From: G965261775 sp965261775
GTDB taxonomy: Bacteria; Pseudomonadota; Gammaproteobacteria; Eutrophobiales; Eutrophobiaceae
DNA: 64,000 nucleotides
NCBI GenBank assembly: GCA_965261775.1
Contig: OZ253477.1
Location: 1,240,001 to 1,304,000, forward strand
Direction: 5' to 3'
In this document: piece after piece, positions 32,271 through 40,869 of the stretch
How the letters are laid out: every line of letters starts with the position of its first letter
Position numbering within the stretch: position 1 is the stretch's first letter
Notes under the pieces: model-generated
Database searches by the model: none
The model's input: only the letters and a program-made list of their open reading frames with translations
What the model was told of the DNA's origin: nothing
Made by a program: the position numbers and the translations under genes

Positions 32271-32627
32271 ATGAACACTAAAGAAAACGTAAAAAATATT
32301 GATGTCTGGATGCGCGGCTTTTGCATATTGATCTATGCGGTGATTTCCTGTCTTCTTCTGCTTCCACTGATTTGGCTAATGGTCATATTTCAGTTTTTTA
32401 CCAAGCTGATCACATCGGAACTGAATGAACCGCTGCTGGATTTCAGCACCTCCCTGAGCCGGTATGTGTTGCAGATATTATCCTATATCACCTTTGATTC
32501 CGAGGAACGTCCGTTTCCTTTCGGCCCATGGCCGGCAACCGACACGAAGACGGATAGTACGAAAAATCCGCGAAAGATCGCGGACAGCAGCCGCAAAACC
32601 AACAAGAAAAAAAAGACAACTAAATAA
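32271..32627 (+). CDS. DUF4389 family membrane protein
   Basis: A 118-residue protein with one strong hydrophobic stretch, probably a membrane hairpin or long helix (about 17-46: FCILIYAVISCLLLLPLIWL and onward), the family-like LSRYVLQILSYITFDSEERPFPFGPWP segment, and a very basic C-terminal tail (Lys/Thr/Ser). The ribosome-binding site TTGGAG is 10 nt upstream. Function unknown. It stands alone between the lip cluster and pheA. Confidence 0.75.
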   Translation: MNTKENVKNIDVWMRGFCILIYAVISCLLLLPLIWLMVIFQFFTKLITSELNEPLLDFSTSLSRYVLQILSYITFDSEERPFPFGPWPATDTKTDSTKNPRKIADSSRKTNKKKKTTK

Positions 32628-33200
32628 CCCGCCTTGACGGAAACACCGTTTGTCTGGACTTTGTGAGACAGATCATCTCTCCTGTCACGTCTTTGTTTCC
32701 TCCTGCGGAAATATCCTGCCAATATCGTCCTGGTAACAGAAAATTTGCCGTGCCCGAACAACGGTTGATTGCAGAATGGATGGACGACGATCCGGCTTTT
32801 TGTCCTTCCTGTTACCATACAGTCGCGGGGTGCGGATATTTTCCGCGTTGACGGGAGTCGGGGGGTGTTGGAATGCTTCCGGTGTCAATCCGGTGTCCAT
32901 GACAGAAAACCCTGTCGGACACGTTGGTATCGGCAGGAGCGGGAAATGTCTTTTTTTAATTTTTTCATATTAAAAAGCCGATCTTCCAGAGGGAAAACTC
33001 CGTATCGGCCGAACAGGTGACGAAGGCAGGGAAAGGAGTGTAGTTGAATGGTTTTTGCCGCATTTTCTATAACAGATTCCCATACAGTATTTGGGTACAG
33101 GCTTTGCACGGGAACGGCGACCGGGTGTTTCGTGCCCGACCATCGTCTGTGTTAATCTGTATGATCCGTGACAATATGCAGACAGACAGGTATTGGTTGA
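32628..33200 (+). other. 573-bp gene-free stretch before pheA
   Basis: I see no supportable gene here. It holds several stem-loops: GCGGA/TCCGC near 32832-32846, a long hairpin at 32893-32922 (GTGTCC, AT bulge, GACAG, loop AAAACC, CTGTC, GGACAC), and GCCGAT/ATCGGC spanning roughly 32978-33010. CCGGTGTC occurs twice just before the long hairpin. These could belong to a small RNA or the pheA leader; no family is recognised, and there is no Trp/Phe attenuator-type leader peptide. Confidence 0.4.
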
Positions 33201-34286
33201 ATGGTTGACGAAAAAAAACTGGCGACGTTTCGCGCCGGTATTGATGAACTGGACGAGCAGTTGCTGGAGGTGCTTGACGCGCGGGCGCGGCTGGTGAAAC
33301 AAGTTGCGGATTTGAAAAACGCCACAGAGAAAAGCGGCAGTTTTTACCGCCCCGAGCGTGAGGCGCAGATATTGAGAAAGGTGATTGAGCGGCACAAGGG
33401 GCCGTTGCCGGAAAAGGAAATGGTGCGTTTATTTCGGGAAATCATGTCGGCCTGCATGTCCCTGGAGCAGACGCTTGATATCGCTTACCTCGGGCCGGAA
33501 GGGACATTCACTCATATCGCGGCGTTGAAACATTTTGGCCGCTCGGTGAACACAAGGCCTTTCGGCAGTATTGATCAGATTTTCCGCGAGGTTGAATCCG
33601 GCGCTTCCTGCTATGGCGTGGCTCCGGTTGAAAATTCAACTGAAGGGACGGTGAACCATACTCTGGATATGTTAAATCATTCCAGTCTGCTGATTTGCGG
33701 TGAAATAGAGTTACGCATACATCATCATCTGTTAAGCCGGCATGAAACGCTGAATGAGATAAAGTATGTGTACGCGCATCAACAGTCTCTGGCGCAGTGC
33801 CGCGACTGGCTGGATACATACCTGGTCAAGGCGGACCGCATTGCGGTGGGCAGTAACGTCGAGGCGGTGCATATCGCCGGTCGTGAAAACAAAAGCGCCG
33901 CGATTGCCAGTGAGATAGCTGGCGAGCTCTACAAGCTGAACAGTCTGGCCAAAAACATAGAGGATGAACCTGATAACACCACCCGCTTTCTGGTGATCGG
34001 CAAGAATATGTGCCATCCTTCCGGCAAGGATAAAACCTCCCTGATTTTTTCTGCCTCGAACAAGCCCGGGGCCTTGTACAAAATGTTGAATTGTTTTGCC
34101 AATAACGATATCAACATGACACGCATTGAATCCAGACCTTCACGGCGTGAGATATGGGACTATGTCTTTTTTGTCGATATAGAAGGGCATGTACACGACG
34201 AGGCGGTTGGAAAGGCATTGGCCGAACTTGAGGACTGCTCTGCCATACTGAAACTGCTGGGCTCTTATCCCTGCGCCGTATTGTAG
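33201..34286 (+). CDS. pheA: Bifunctional chorismate mutase / prephenate dehydratase
   Basis: PheA converts chorismate to prephenate and then phenylpyruvate for phenylalanine synthesis. The 361-residue protein has an AroQ chorismate mutase domain (1-90, IDELDEQLLEVLDARARLV), a prephenate dehydratase domain (about 93-270, YLGPEGTFTHIAA, VAPVENSTEGTV, TRFLVIG), and a C-terminal ACT domain with the Phe-binding motifs GALYKML and IESRPSR. The ACT domain indicates feedback inhibition. It begins a tightly spaced pheA-hisC-tyrA-aroA-cmk-rpsA cluster. Confidence 0.97.
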   Translation: MVDEKKLATFRAGIDELDEQLLEVLDARARLVKQVADLKNATEKSGSFYRPEREAQILRKVIERHKGPLPEKEMVRLFREIMSACMSLEQTLDIAYLGPEGTFTHIAALKHFGRSVNTRPFGSIDQIFREVESGASCYGVAPVENSTEGTVNHTLDMLNHSSLLICGEIELRIHHHLLSRHETLNEIKYVYAHQQSLAQCRDWLDTYLVKADRIAVGSNVEAVHIAGRENKSAAIASEIAGELYKLNSLAKNIEDEPDNTTRFLVIGKNMCHPSGKDKTSLIFSASNKPGALYKMLNCFANNDINMTRIESRPSRREIWDYVFFVDIEGHVHDEAVGKALAELEDCSAILKLLGSYPCAVL

Positions 34287-34303
34287 TGTGAACGGATTGC
34301 GGA

Positions 34304-35407
34304 ATGTCTTGTGATCTGTCAGGTCTGGCAACCAAAGGAGTGGCCGGTCTGCAACCCTATCGCCCCGGCAAGCCGATCGCGGAATTGCAACGCGAACTGG
34401 GTTTGCAGGATATCATCAAACTTGCCTCAAATGAAAATCCTCTGGGGCCGTCCCTGTCAGCACTGGAGGCGATTGCCCCGACGAAAACGTTATCGCGCTA
34501 CCCGGACGGCAACGGCTTTGCTCTAAAAACAGCGCTTGCCGACAAGCATGGTCTGGAGCCAAACCGCATTACGCTCGGCAATGGCTCAAACGATATTCTG
34601 GAAATGACGACGCGCGCCTTTGTCAACAGCACACATCAGGTCATTTATTCGGCGCATGCCTTTGCCGTCTATCCCATTGTAACCCAGGCGGTCGGCGCGG
34701 AACATGTCGTGATACCGGCTGATGAGTGGGGACATAATCTGCCGGCCATGCTGGCGGCGATCAATGATCGCACGCCCTTGATTTTTATTGCCAATCCGAA
34801 CAACCCGACAGGCACGTGGGTCAGGCGCGATGACTTGCGGCGCTTTCTGGAGAATGTGCCGACAAATGTCATTGTTCTGGTTGACGAGGCCTATTTTGAG
34901 TATGCCCGCTCCGAGAAAGATTATCCCGATTGCAGTGTATGGCTGAATGAGTTTGACAATTTGATCGTGACGCGCACTTTTTCCAAGGCGTATGGTCTGG
35001 CCGGTTTGAGAATCGGCTATGCCCTGTCGCATCCCGATGTTGCCGACCTGTTGAACCGCGTGCGTCAGCCGTTTAACAATAACAGTCTGGCGTTGCTTGC
35101 CGCAGAAGCCGCGTTGAAAGATGAACAACATATTGAACGGAGCGTACAGCTTAATCAATCCGGCATGGAGCGGTTAACCCTGGCCTTTGCCAGTATGGGG
35201 TTGGCGTTTATTCCATCCAAAGGGAATTTTGTCTGTGTTGATTTTGCAAAGCCGGCGGAGGCCATTTACCAGTCCCTGCTACGGGAAGGGGTGATCGTGC
35301 GTCCGCTGGCGAGTTACGGTATGCCCGATCATCTGCGCATCACCATCGGAAAGGAGTCTGAAAACGCACGCTTCCTTGATGCATTGAGCAAGACGGTCCC
35401 GGCCTGA
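34304..35407 (+). CDS. hisC: Histidinol-phosphate / aromatic aminotransferase HisC
   Basis: A 367-residue PLP-dependent class I/II aminotransferase of the HisC type. It shows KLASNENPLGPS, the PLP-phosphate loop LGNGSNDILE, NPNNPTGTW, DEAYFEY and the catalytic Lys228 in TRTFSKAYGLAGLRIGY. It lies between pheA and tyrA, and in this position the enzyme often transaminates phenylpyruvate or hydroxyphenylpyruvate (or prephenate) as well as imidazole-acetol phosphate. No other his genes are near. The aromatic role is inferred from context. Confidence 0.92.
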   Translation: MSCDLSGLATKGVAGLQPYRPGKPIAELQRELGLQDIIKLASNENPLGPSLSALEAIAPTKTLSRYPDGNGFALKTALADKHGLEPNRITLGNGSNDILEMTTRAFVNSTHQVIYSAHAFAVYPIVTQAVGAEHVVIPADEWGHNLPAMLAAINDRTPLIFIANPNNPTGTWVRRDDLRRFLENVPTNVIVLVDEAYFEYARSEKDYPDCSVWLNEFDNLIVTRTFSKAYGLAGLRIGYALSHPDVADLLNRVRQPFNNNSLALLAAEAALKDEQHIERSVQLNQSGMERLTLAFASMGLAFIPSKGNFVCVDFAKPAEAIYQSLLREGVIVRPLASYGMPDHLRITIGKESENARFLDALSKTVPA

Positions 35408-35409
35408 CG

Positions 35410-36297
35410 ATGTCGATCAGGCATCTGTGCATTATCGGTCTCGGCCTCATCGGCGGTTCACTCGCACGCGCCTTGCGCGAGAAAAAACAGGTGGAGCGGA
35501 TCAGCGCCTGTGATTGCTCTGAAGCGACCCTGAAACGAGCCGTCGAACTGAATATCATTGATGATTATTCAACAGCGGCCGGAGTGGTCGTGGCCGACGC
35601 CGATGTCGTTGTGATCAGTACGCCCCTGTCGGCGGCGGAACAATTATTGCCTGAAATCGCCGCCTCACTGAAAACGGGCGCGGTGCTGACCGATGTCGGC
35701 AGCGTCAAGAGCGGTATCGTCAATGTGGCCAGAGCGGTTCTGGCAGAGCGGTTCCCGGGTTTTGTGCCGGGGCATCCAATAGCGGGCACCGAGAAAAGTG
35801 GTGTGGATGCATCTTTTGCGGAACTGTTTGTTGATCACTGCGTGATACTGACGCCGCTGGAAGAGACCGACCCCAAAGCATGTCGGTTGATCGGCGAAAT
35901 GTGGCGTGCCATCGGCGCCGAGGTGCTTTATCTGGACCCCGGGCATCACGACGAGGTGCTGGCAGCGACCAGTCACTTGCCGCATATACTGGCGTATACG
36001 CTGGTCAACTGTCTGGCGAAAATGCGGGATGAGGAGGAGATTTTCAAATACGCTGCCGGCGGCTTTGCCGATTTTACCCGAATCGCCTCCAGCAATCCCG
36101 GGATGTGGCATGATATTTGTCTTGCCAATCGCGTCGCCCTGCTCAAGGTACTGGAAGTTTTTTTTAGTGATCTTGAGCGACTCAAAACCGTGCTTAAAGA
36201 ATCGGATAATGCGGCTTTGTACAGCTTGTTTGAGCAGGCAAAGGCCACCAGGGATAATATCGGCAGGCGACCGCTGCCAGATAATGCGGTTGAGTAA
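35410..36297 (+). CDS. tyrA: Prephenate dehydrogenase
   Basis: A 295-residue NAD(P)-dependent dehydrogenase for tyrosine synthesis. The dinucleotide motif is GLGLIGGS (10-17), followed by VLTDVGSVKSGIV, the family signature GHPIAGTEKSGVDA, LAATSHLPHILAYTLV and GGFADFTRIASSNPGMWHDI. There is no fused chorismate mutase or ACT domain. It starts 2 bp after hisC and is followed by aroA after 15 bp, the order found in many gammaproteobacteria. Cyclohexadienyl dehydrogenase activity on arogenate is also possible. Confidence 0.95.
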   Translation: MSIRHLCIIGLGLIGGSLARALREKKQVERISACDCSEATLKRAVELNIIDDYSTAAGVVVADADVVVISTPLSAAEQLLPEIAASLKTGAVLTDVGSVKSGIVNVARAVLAERFPGFVPGHPIAGTEKSGVDASFAELFVDHCVILTPLEETDPKACRLIGEMWRAIGAEVLYLDPGHHDEVLAATSHLPHILAYTLVNCLAKMRDEEEIFKYAAGGFADFTRIASSNPGMWHDICLANRVALLKVLEVFFSDLERLKTVLKESDNAALYSLFEQAKATRDNIGRRPLPDNAVE

Positions 36298-36312
36298 AAT
36301 GCTTTTTTTTGA

Positions 36313-37626
36313 GTGATGTCATCCTGTGCTTCCCGTTTTCGGATCATACCGGGCGGCACTCTCCGCGGCGACCTCGCTGTGCCCGGCGATAAATCCATCT
36401 CGCACCGGGCCCTGATCCTCGGCGCGATTGCCGAAGGTGAAACAATTATTCACGGTTTTCTGCAGGGTGAAGATACGCTGGCCACGGCCAATGCGTTCCG
36501 ACAAATGGGAGTCGGCATTGAAGGGGACGGCAATCGGATGCGGGTGCGGGGCGTCGGGCTTGATGGATTATCAAAAAGCGACGCCCCTGTTAATCTCGGG
36601 AACTCGGGGACAGCGGCGCGTTTATTGAGTGGTTTGCTGGCAGCACAGGCGTTTGATTCTGAATTGATCGGTGACGCCTCGTTAATGACGCGTCCAATGT
36701 TGCGAATAATCGAGCCGTTACGATTGATGAACGCGGCCATTCAATGCTCCGATCGGGGGACATTGCCGATTCGTATCAGCGGCGGACGCAAACTGCGCGG
36801 TATTCGTTATGAGCTCCCGGTCGCCAGTGCCCAGTTAAAGTCCTGTCTGTTGTTGGCCGGTCTCTACGCGGAAGGGGAAACGGTCATTATCGAAAAGCAA
36901 CCCACCCGTGATCATACAGAACGCATGCTGGATACTTTCGCTGTGCCGCTTATGAAGCGGGGGACTGAAATTACGCTTGCCGGGGTAAAGAGACTGCGCG
37001 GCGCGGAAATAAACGTACCGGCCGATTTTTCTTCCGCCGCGTTTTTCATCGTCGCGGCAACGCTAATGCCGGGTTCGAGGCTGACTTTGAAAAATGTCGG
37101 GGTGAATCCGACCCGTGATGCGATGCTGGAGATTATGCGCCGGATGGGAGCGAATATTGCACTTGAGAACCGGCAGCACTACTCGGGCGAACCGGTGGCG
37201 GATATCTATGTGGAAAGTAGTCCGCTACAAGGCATTGACATCCCTCCGGCGCTGGTTCCGGGTGCCATTGATGAGTTTCCCGCCATTTTAATCGCCGCCG
37301 CCGCCGCCGCCGGCGTGACGCGTTTGACGAACGCGGCGGAGTTGCGTATCAAGGAAAGTGACCGTATTCAGGCCATGCTGGAGGGTTTTGCCGCCACCGG
37401 CATTCAGGCTGAAGCCGAAGCGGACGGGCTCCTGGTCAAAGGTGGCCGGTTTCAGGGGGGAGTGGTGGATAGTCATGGCGACCATCGTATCGCGATGGCC
37501 TTTGCGGTAGCCGGTATGGTGTCGGCGGAACCGATAGTGGTCAATGGTTGTGAAAATGTGGCGACGTCGTTTCCAGGGTTTGTGGCATTGGCAAGACGGG
37601 CAGGGATGGATATTGAGCATGTCTGA
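36313..37626 (+). CDS. aroA: 3-phosphoshikimate 1-carboxyvinyltransferase (EPSP synthase)
   Basis: AroA adds enolpyruvyl from PEP to shikimate 3-phosphate, the sixth step to chorismate. The 437-residue protein has GDKSISHRALILGAIAEGET, LGNSGTAARLLSGLLA, the RPM-type segment DASLMTRPMLRIIEPL, a central LPVASAQLKSCLLLAGL and the late RIKESDRIQAM and DHRIAMAFAVAG motifs. The Gln-Leu-Lys and Ala-x-Gly details resemble class II (bacterial, relatively glyphosate-insensitive) enzymes, but I would not rely on this. It overlaps cmk by 8 bp. Confidence 0.96.
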   Translation: MMSSCASRFRIIPGGTLRGDLAVPGDKSISHRALILGAIAEGETIIHGFLQGEDTLATANAFRQMGVGIEGDGNRMRVRGVGLDGLSKSDAPVNLGNSGTAARLLSGLLAAQAFDSELIGDASLMTRPMLRIIEPLRLMNAAIQCSDRGTLPIRISGGRKLRGIRYELPVASAQLKSCLLLAGLYAEGETVIIEKQPTRDHTERMLDTFAVPLMKRGTEITLAGVKRLRGAEINVPADFSSAAFFIVAATLMPGSRLTLKNVGVNPTRDAMLEIMRRMGANIALENRQHYSGEPVADIYVESSPLQGIDIPPALVPGAIDEFPAILIAAAAAAGVTRLTNAAELRIKESDRIQAMLEGFAATGIQAEAEADGLLVKGGRFQGGVVDSHGDHRIAMAFAVAGMVSAEPIVVNGCENVATSFPGFVALARRAGMDIEHV

Positions 37627-38320
37627 TATCCCCGTCATTACCGTGGATGGTCCGGGCGGAAGCGGCAAAGGGACTGTGAGCGGTTATCTGAGTCATTGGC
37701 TGGGGTGGCATTTTCTGGACAGCGGCGCTTTATACCGGACGCTGGCTCTCGCCGCGCGGGAGCAGGGCGTTGATGCGGATAATGCAGCAGATCTGTGCGC
37801 CCTGGCGGAAAAACTGGCTGTTGAATTCCGGCCTTCCGGTGTGGGCATGCCAATGGCCGTTATGCTTTATGGGCGGGAGGTGACGGATGATATCCGTACC
37901 GAACAATGCGGTAATACAGCCTCGATTATTGCGTCAATAGCGGCGATCAGGGACACGATGCTGGATCGGCAACGCGCCTTTCGCCGGGCGCCGGGACTGA
38001 TTGCCGATGGCCGCGATATGGGCACCGTTGTCTTTCCTGATGCCCCGCTGAAGTTGTTTTTGACCGCCAATATTGCGGAAAGGGCCAAAAGACGCTATAG
38101 ACAGTTGAAAGAAAAAGGGATTGACGCTAATATGCATGCTCTTTCTGCGGCAATCGCGCTTCGGGATGAGCGTGACAGCAAACGTACCGTGGCGCCGTTG
38201 AAACAGGCGGCGGATGCGATTGTCATTGACAGCAGCGAGCTTGATATTGACGCTGTCACGCGTAAAGTATCCAGGCTGGTGAAACAAAGGTTTGGACACT
38301 TTCCAGAAACAGGGGGTTGA
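37619..38320 (+). CDS. cmk: Cytidylate kinase
   Basis: Cmk phosphorylates CMP and dCMP. The 233-residue protein from ATG 37619 starts with the P-loop ITVDGPGGSGKGTVSGYL, then HFLDSGALYRTLAL, the IADGRDMGTVVFPDAPLKLFLTA segment (usually GRDMG) and ALRDERDSKRTVAPLKQAADA. An in-frame codon at 37544 would add 25 residues that just read aroA; the inner start matches the family. It overlaps aroA and precedes rpsA, as in E. coli. Confidence 0.96.
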   Translation: MSDIPVITVDGPGGSGKGTVSGYLSHWLGWHFLDSGALYRTLALAAREQGVDADNAADLCALAEKLAVEFRPSGVGMPMAVMLYGREVTDDIRTEQCGNTASIIASIAAIRDTMLDRQRAFRRAPGLIADGRDMGTVVFPDAPLKLFLTANIAERAKRRYRQLKEKGIDANMHALSAAIALRDERDSKRTVAPLKQAADAIVIDSSELDIDAVTRKVSRLVKQRFGHFPETGG

Positions 38321-38369
38321 TGATGAAGAGTGTCATCAATCGGAGATTAATTTATTAACAACAGAAATT

Positions 38370-38385
38370 ATGCCTGAACAGGCAT
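38370..38385 (+). promoter_or_regulatory. Stem-loop directly before the rpsA ribosome-binding site
   Basis: ATGCCTG-AA-CAGGCAT is a perfect inverted repeat, 13 nt before the rpsA ATG and next to AGGAAA. The rpsA leader of gammaproteobacteria is known to fold into hairpins that S1 uses to repress its own synthesis. Assigning this hairpin to that function is inference. Confidence 0.45.
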
Positions 38386-38398
38386 AGGAAAATTTTTT

Positions 38399-40129
38399 AT
38401 GAGTGACAGTTTTGCTGAATTATTTGAACAGAGTGGCGTAGAAAAAAGGATGTTGCCCGGTAAGATGATTAACGCCACGGTGGTTGATATTCGCGATGAT
38501 AATGTTGTCGTGAATGCGAATCTCAAATCCGAGTCGATTATTCCGATAGATCAATTTTACGATGAGCATGGTGAGCTTGAGATAGAACCGGGTGATGAGA
38601 TTGATGTAATACTGGAAGCCTTTGAAGATGGTTACGGCGAGACCCGTCTCTCCCGTGAAAAGGCCAGGCGTGAGGAGACCTGGAATTTGCTGGAAAAGGC
38701 GCATGAAACGGACGAAACCGTGGGCGGCGTTATTGTCGAGCGTGTTAAAGGCGGGTTTATTGTCGATATTAACAAATTACGCGCCTTTTTACCGGGCTCC
38801 CTGGTGGATGTGAAACCGATTACCAATGTCTCTTACCTGGAGGGTAAATTACATCAGTTCAAGGTGATCAAAATTGATCGAAACCGCAACAATGTTGTTG
38901 TTTCAAGGCGTGCCGTCATTGAAAGCAATGATGATGGCACCGAACGTAAGGCATTGCTGGAATCGCTTGAAGAAGGCATGTTGGTTAAGGGCATCGTGAA
39001 AAACCTGACAGATTACGGGGCGTTTATTGATTTGGGCGGTATTGACGGTTTGTTACATATTACCGATATGGTCTGGAGACGCGTCAAGAACCCGGCCGAG
39101 GTTGTCAGTATCGGCGACGAAATTGAAGTTAAACTGTTGAAGTTCGACCGTGAGCAAAACCGTGTCTCGCTGGGGCTTAAGCAAACGACTGAAGACCCGT
39201 GGCTGGCGCTGAGCAAACGTTACCTGAAAAACGGGCGCTACCATGGCCGGGTAACCAATCTGGTTGACTATGGCTGTTTCGTGGAACTGGAGGAAGGGAT
39301 TGAAGGCCTGGTGCACGTTTCCGAGATGGACTGGACGAATAAAAATGTCCATCCTTCCAAAATGGTGCACGTTGGTCTGGAAGTGGATGTTGTCATTCTT
39401 GAGATTGACGAGGAGCGCCGACGTATTTCGCTCGGCATGAAGCAATGTCAGCCCAACCCCTGGGAGCATTTCGCCACGGAGTATAATAGAGGTGACCATA
39501 TTACCGGTGTCATTAAATCCGTGACCGATTTTGGTATCTTTATCGGACTGGAAGGCGGTATTGACGGTCTGGTTCATTTGTCGGACCTGTCATGGACAGA
39601 CGATGCCGAAAATGTCATCCGCTGTTTCAACAGGGGTCAAGAAGTTGAAACGGTTGTGCTGGGGATTGACTCGGAACGTGAGCGTATCTCACTGGGGATT
39701 AAACAGTTGGAGAAAGACCCCTTTCTGAGTTTTCTTGCCGAACACGAAAAAGGATCGATTGTCAAGGGCATTGCCGAGAATGTAGAGCCTAAAATGGTCC
39801 GGGTGGCGCTGGAAAACGGTGTTAAAGGGATGTTAAAGGCGGATGAAATTTCATCGGAAAAGGACATCGAAAATGCCGGCAATGCTATTAGTCAGGGTGA
39901 TGAGCTTGAGGTTAAAATCATCGCCGTTAATCGTAAAAAACGTACTGTCAGCCTGTCAATCAAGGCGAAAGAGCTTGATGACGAAAAGAAAGCATTGAGG
40001 GAATATCCGCCAGCGACCGGAAGCAGCAGAAAACTGGGCGATATCCTGAGGGCTCATCTGGGCGGTAAAAAAGTGGATAGTGATGCAGAAAACGGCCCGG
40101 ATAATAACCCGGATGAACGCGTAGAGTAA
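38399..40129 (+). CDS. rpsA: Ribosomal protein S1
   Basis: S1 binds mRNA at the 30S subunit and aids initiation. The 576-residue product (E. coli 557) has six S1/OB repeats. The later ones show the typical GxVxxxxDYGxFVxL pattern, for example VKGIVKNLTDYGAFIDLGG and GRVTNLVDYGCFVELEEG, each followed by GLVH(V/L)S(E/D) and IsLGxKQ-type ends. The C-terminal tail after the sixth domain is Lys/Asp-rich. The gene lies between cmk and ihfB, the usual place. Confidence 0.97.
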   Translation: MSDSFAELFEQSGVEKRMLPGKMINATVVDIRDDNVVVNANLKSESIIPIDQFYDEHGELEIEPGDEIDVILEAFEDGYGETRLSREKARREETWNLLEKAHETDETVGGVIVERVKGGFIVDINKLRAFLPGSLVDVKPITNVSYLEGKLHQFKVIKIDRNRNNVVVSRRAVIESNDDGTERKALLESLEEGMLVKGIVKNLTDYGAFIDLGGIDGLLHITDMVWRRVKNPAEVVSIGDEIEVKLLKFDREQNRVSLGLKQTTEDPWLALSKRYLKNGRYHGRVTNLVDYGCFVELEEGIEGLVHVSEMDWTNKNVHPSKMVHVGLEVDVVILEIDEERRRISLGMKQCQPNPWEHFATEYNRGDHITGVIKSVTDFGIFIGLEGGIDGLVHLSDLSWTDDAENVIRCFNRGQEVETVVLGIDSERERISLGIKQLEKDPFLSFLAEHEKGSIVKGIAENVEPKMVRVALENGVKGMLKADEISSEKDIENAGNAISQGDELEVKIIAVNRKKRTVSLSIKAKELDDEKKALREYPPATGSSRKLGDILRAHLGGKKVDSDAENGPDNNPDERVE

Positions 40130-40187
40130 TGATTGGGAATGACGATTACAGCGACCTGTTTTTAAGTTGTATCGATCAATAGCATGT

Positions 40188-40490
40188 ATGACAAAGTCTG
40201 AACTCATTGAAGTACTGGCACAGCGGCAACCGCAGTTGGCCTATAAAGATGTTGAGTTGGCGGTAAAGAACATCATTGAACAAATGTCGTCGGTATTAGC
40301 TGGCGGTGATCGCGTTGAAATTCGCGGTTTTGGCAGTTTTTCCATTCATTATCGTCCGTTCAGAGTCGGGCGGAATCCGAAATCAGGCGAACCGGTGTCA
40401 TTATCTTCAAAATACGTTCCGCATTTTAAGCCGGGGAAAAAAATGCGGGAAAAAGTGAACGAGAATCGCAATTTGGCCATCGTTGACTGA
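40188..40490 (+). CDS. ihfB: Integration host factor beta subunit
   Basis: IHF is a DNA-bending heterodimer. The 100-residue protein from ATG 40188 (MTKSELIEVLAQRQPQL) has the HU/IHF core KNIIEQMSSVLAGGDRVEIRGFGSFSIHYRPFRVGRNPKSGEPV, written here only as landmarks GFGSFS and GRNPKSGE, with the intercalating Pro in the NP of the arm. A start seven codons upstream is possible but less typical. Position after rpsA is conserved. Confidence 0.96.
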   Translation: MTKSELIEVLAQRQPQLAYKDVELAVKNIIEQMSSVLAGGDRVEIRGFGSFSIHYRPFRVGRNPKSGEPVSLSSKYVPHFKPGKKMREKVNENRNLAIVD

Positions 40491-40577
40491 TATATTACGC
40501 ATTATTACCAGGCCGGTGGTGGTTGATGATACGGTTTTCCGGCATTATTCTATGCTGAACTTCAATTGGAGAGAGTT

Positions 40578-40865
40578 ATGTTGCTCATCACCAGATTAAT
40601 TCTATTTGTTGCCATTGTGATGGTGGGTGTGGCATTTCATATAAGAAACAAATTTCCCGTAAAGCTGGATTACTATGCGGGTGAAATTGAATTGCCTGTT
40701 TCTTTGATCATTGTACTGATGTTGTTATTGGGTGCGCTGTTGGGAGGATTGGTGAGCCTGCCCACGATCATTAAATTGAAACGACAGAAACTTCAACTGA
40801 AAAAACAGATCAAGCACAGTGAAGAAGAAATCAACAATCTCAGGGTAATGCCGGTAAGAGACTGA
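40578..40865 (+). CDS. lapA: LapA domain inner-membrane protein
   Basis: LapA (YciS) is a small inner-membrane protein working with LapB to control LpxC degradation and LPS assembly. The 95-residue product from ATG 40578 (GGAGAG 4 nt upstream) has two membrane helices (about 2-20 and 40-65), separated by NKFPVKLDYYAGEIELPVSL, and a basic C-terminal coiled coil (LKRQKLQLKKQIKHSEEEI). It is followed by lapB after 4 bp. Confidence 0.92.
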   Translation: MLLITRLILFVAIVMVGVAFHIRNKFPVKLDYYAGEIELPVSLIIVLMLLLGALLGGLVSLPTIIKLKRQKLQLKKQIKHSEEEINNLRVMPVRD

Positions 40866-40869
40866 ATGC

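Noticed and set aside
32663..32851. Plus-strand frame with a Cys-x2-Cys motif in the gap before pheA
   Set aside because: No ribosome-binding site, no recognisable domain, and it crosses stem-loop sequence.
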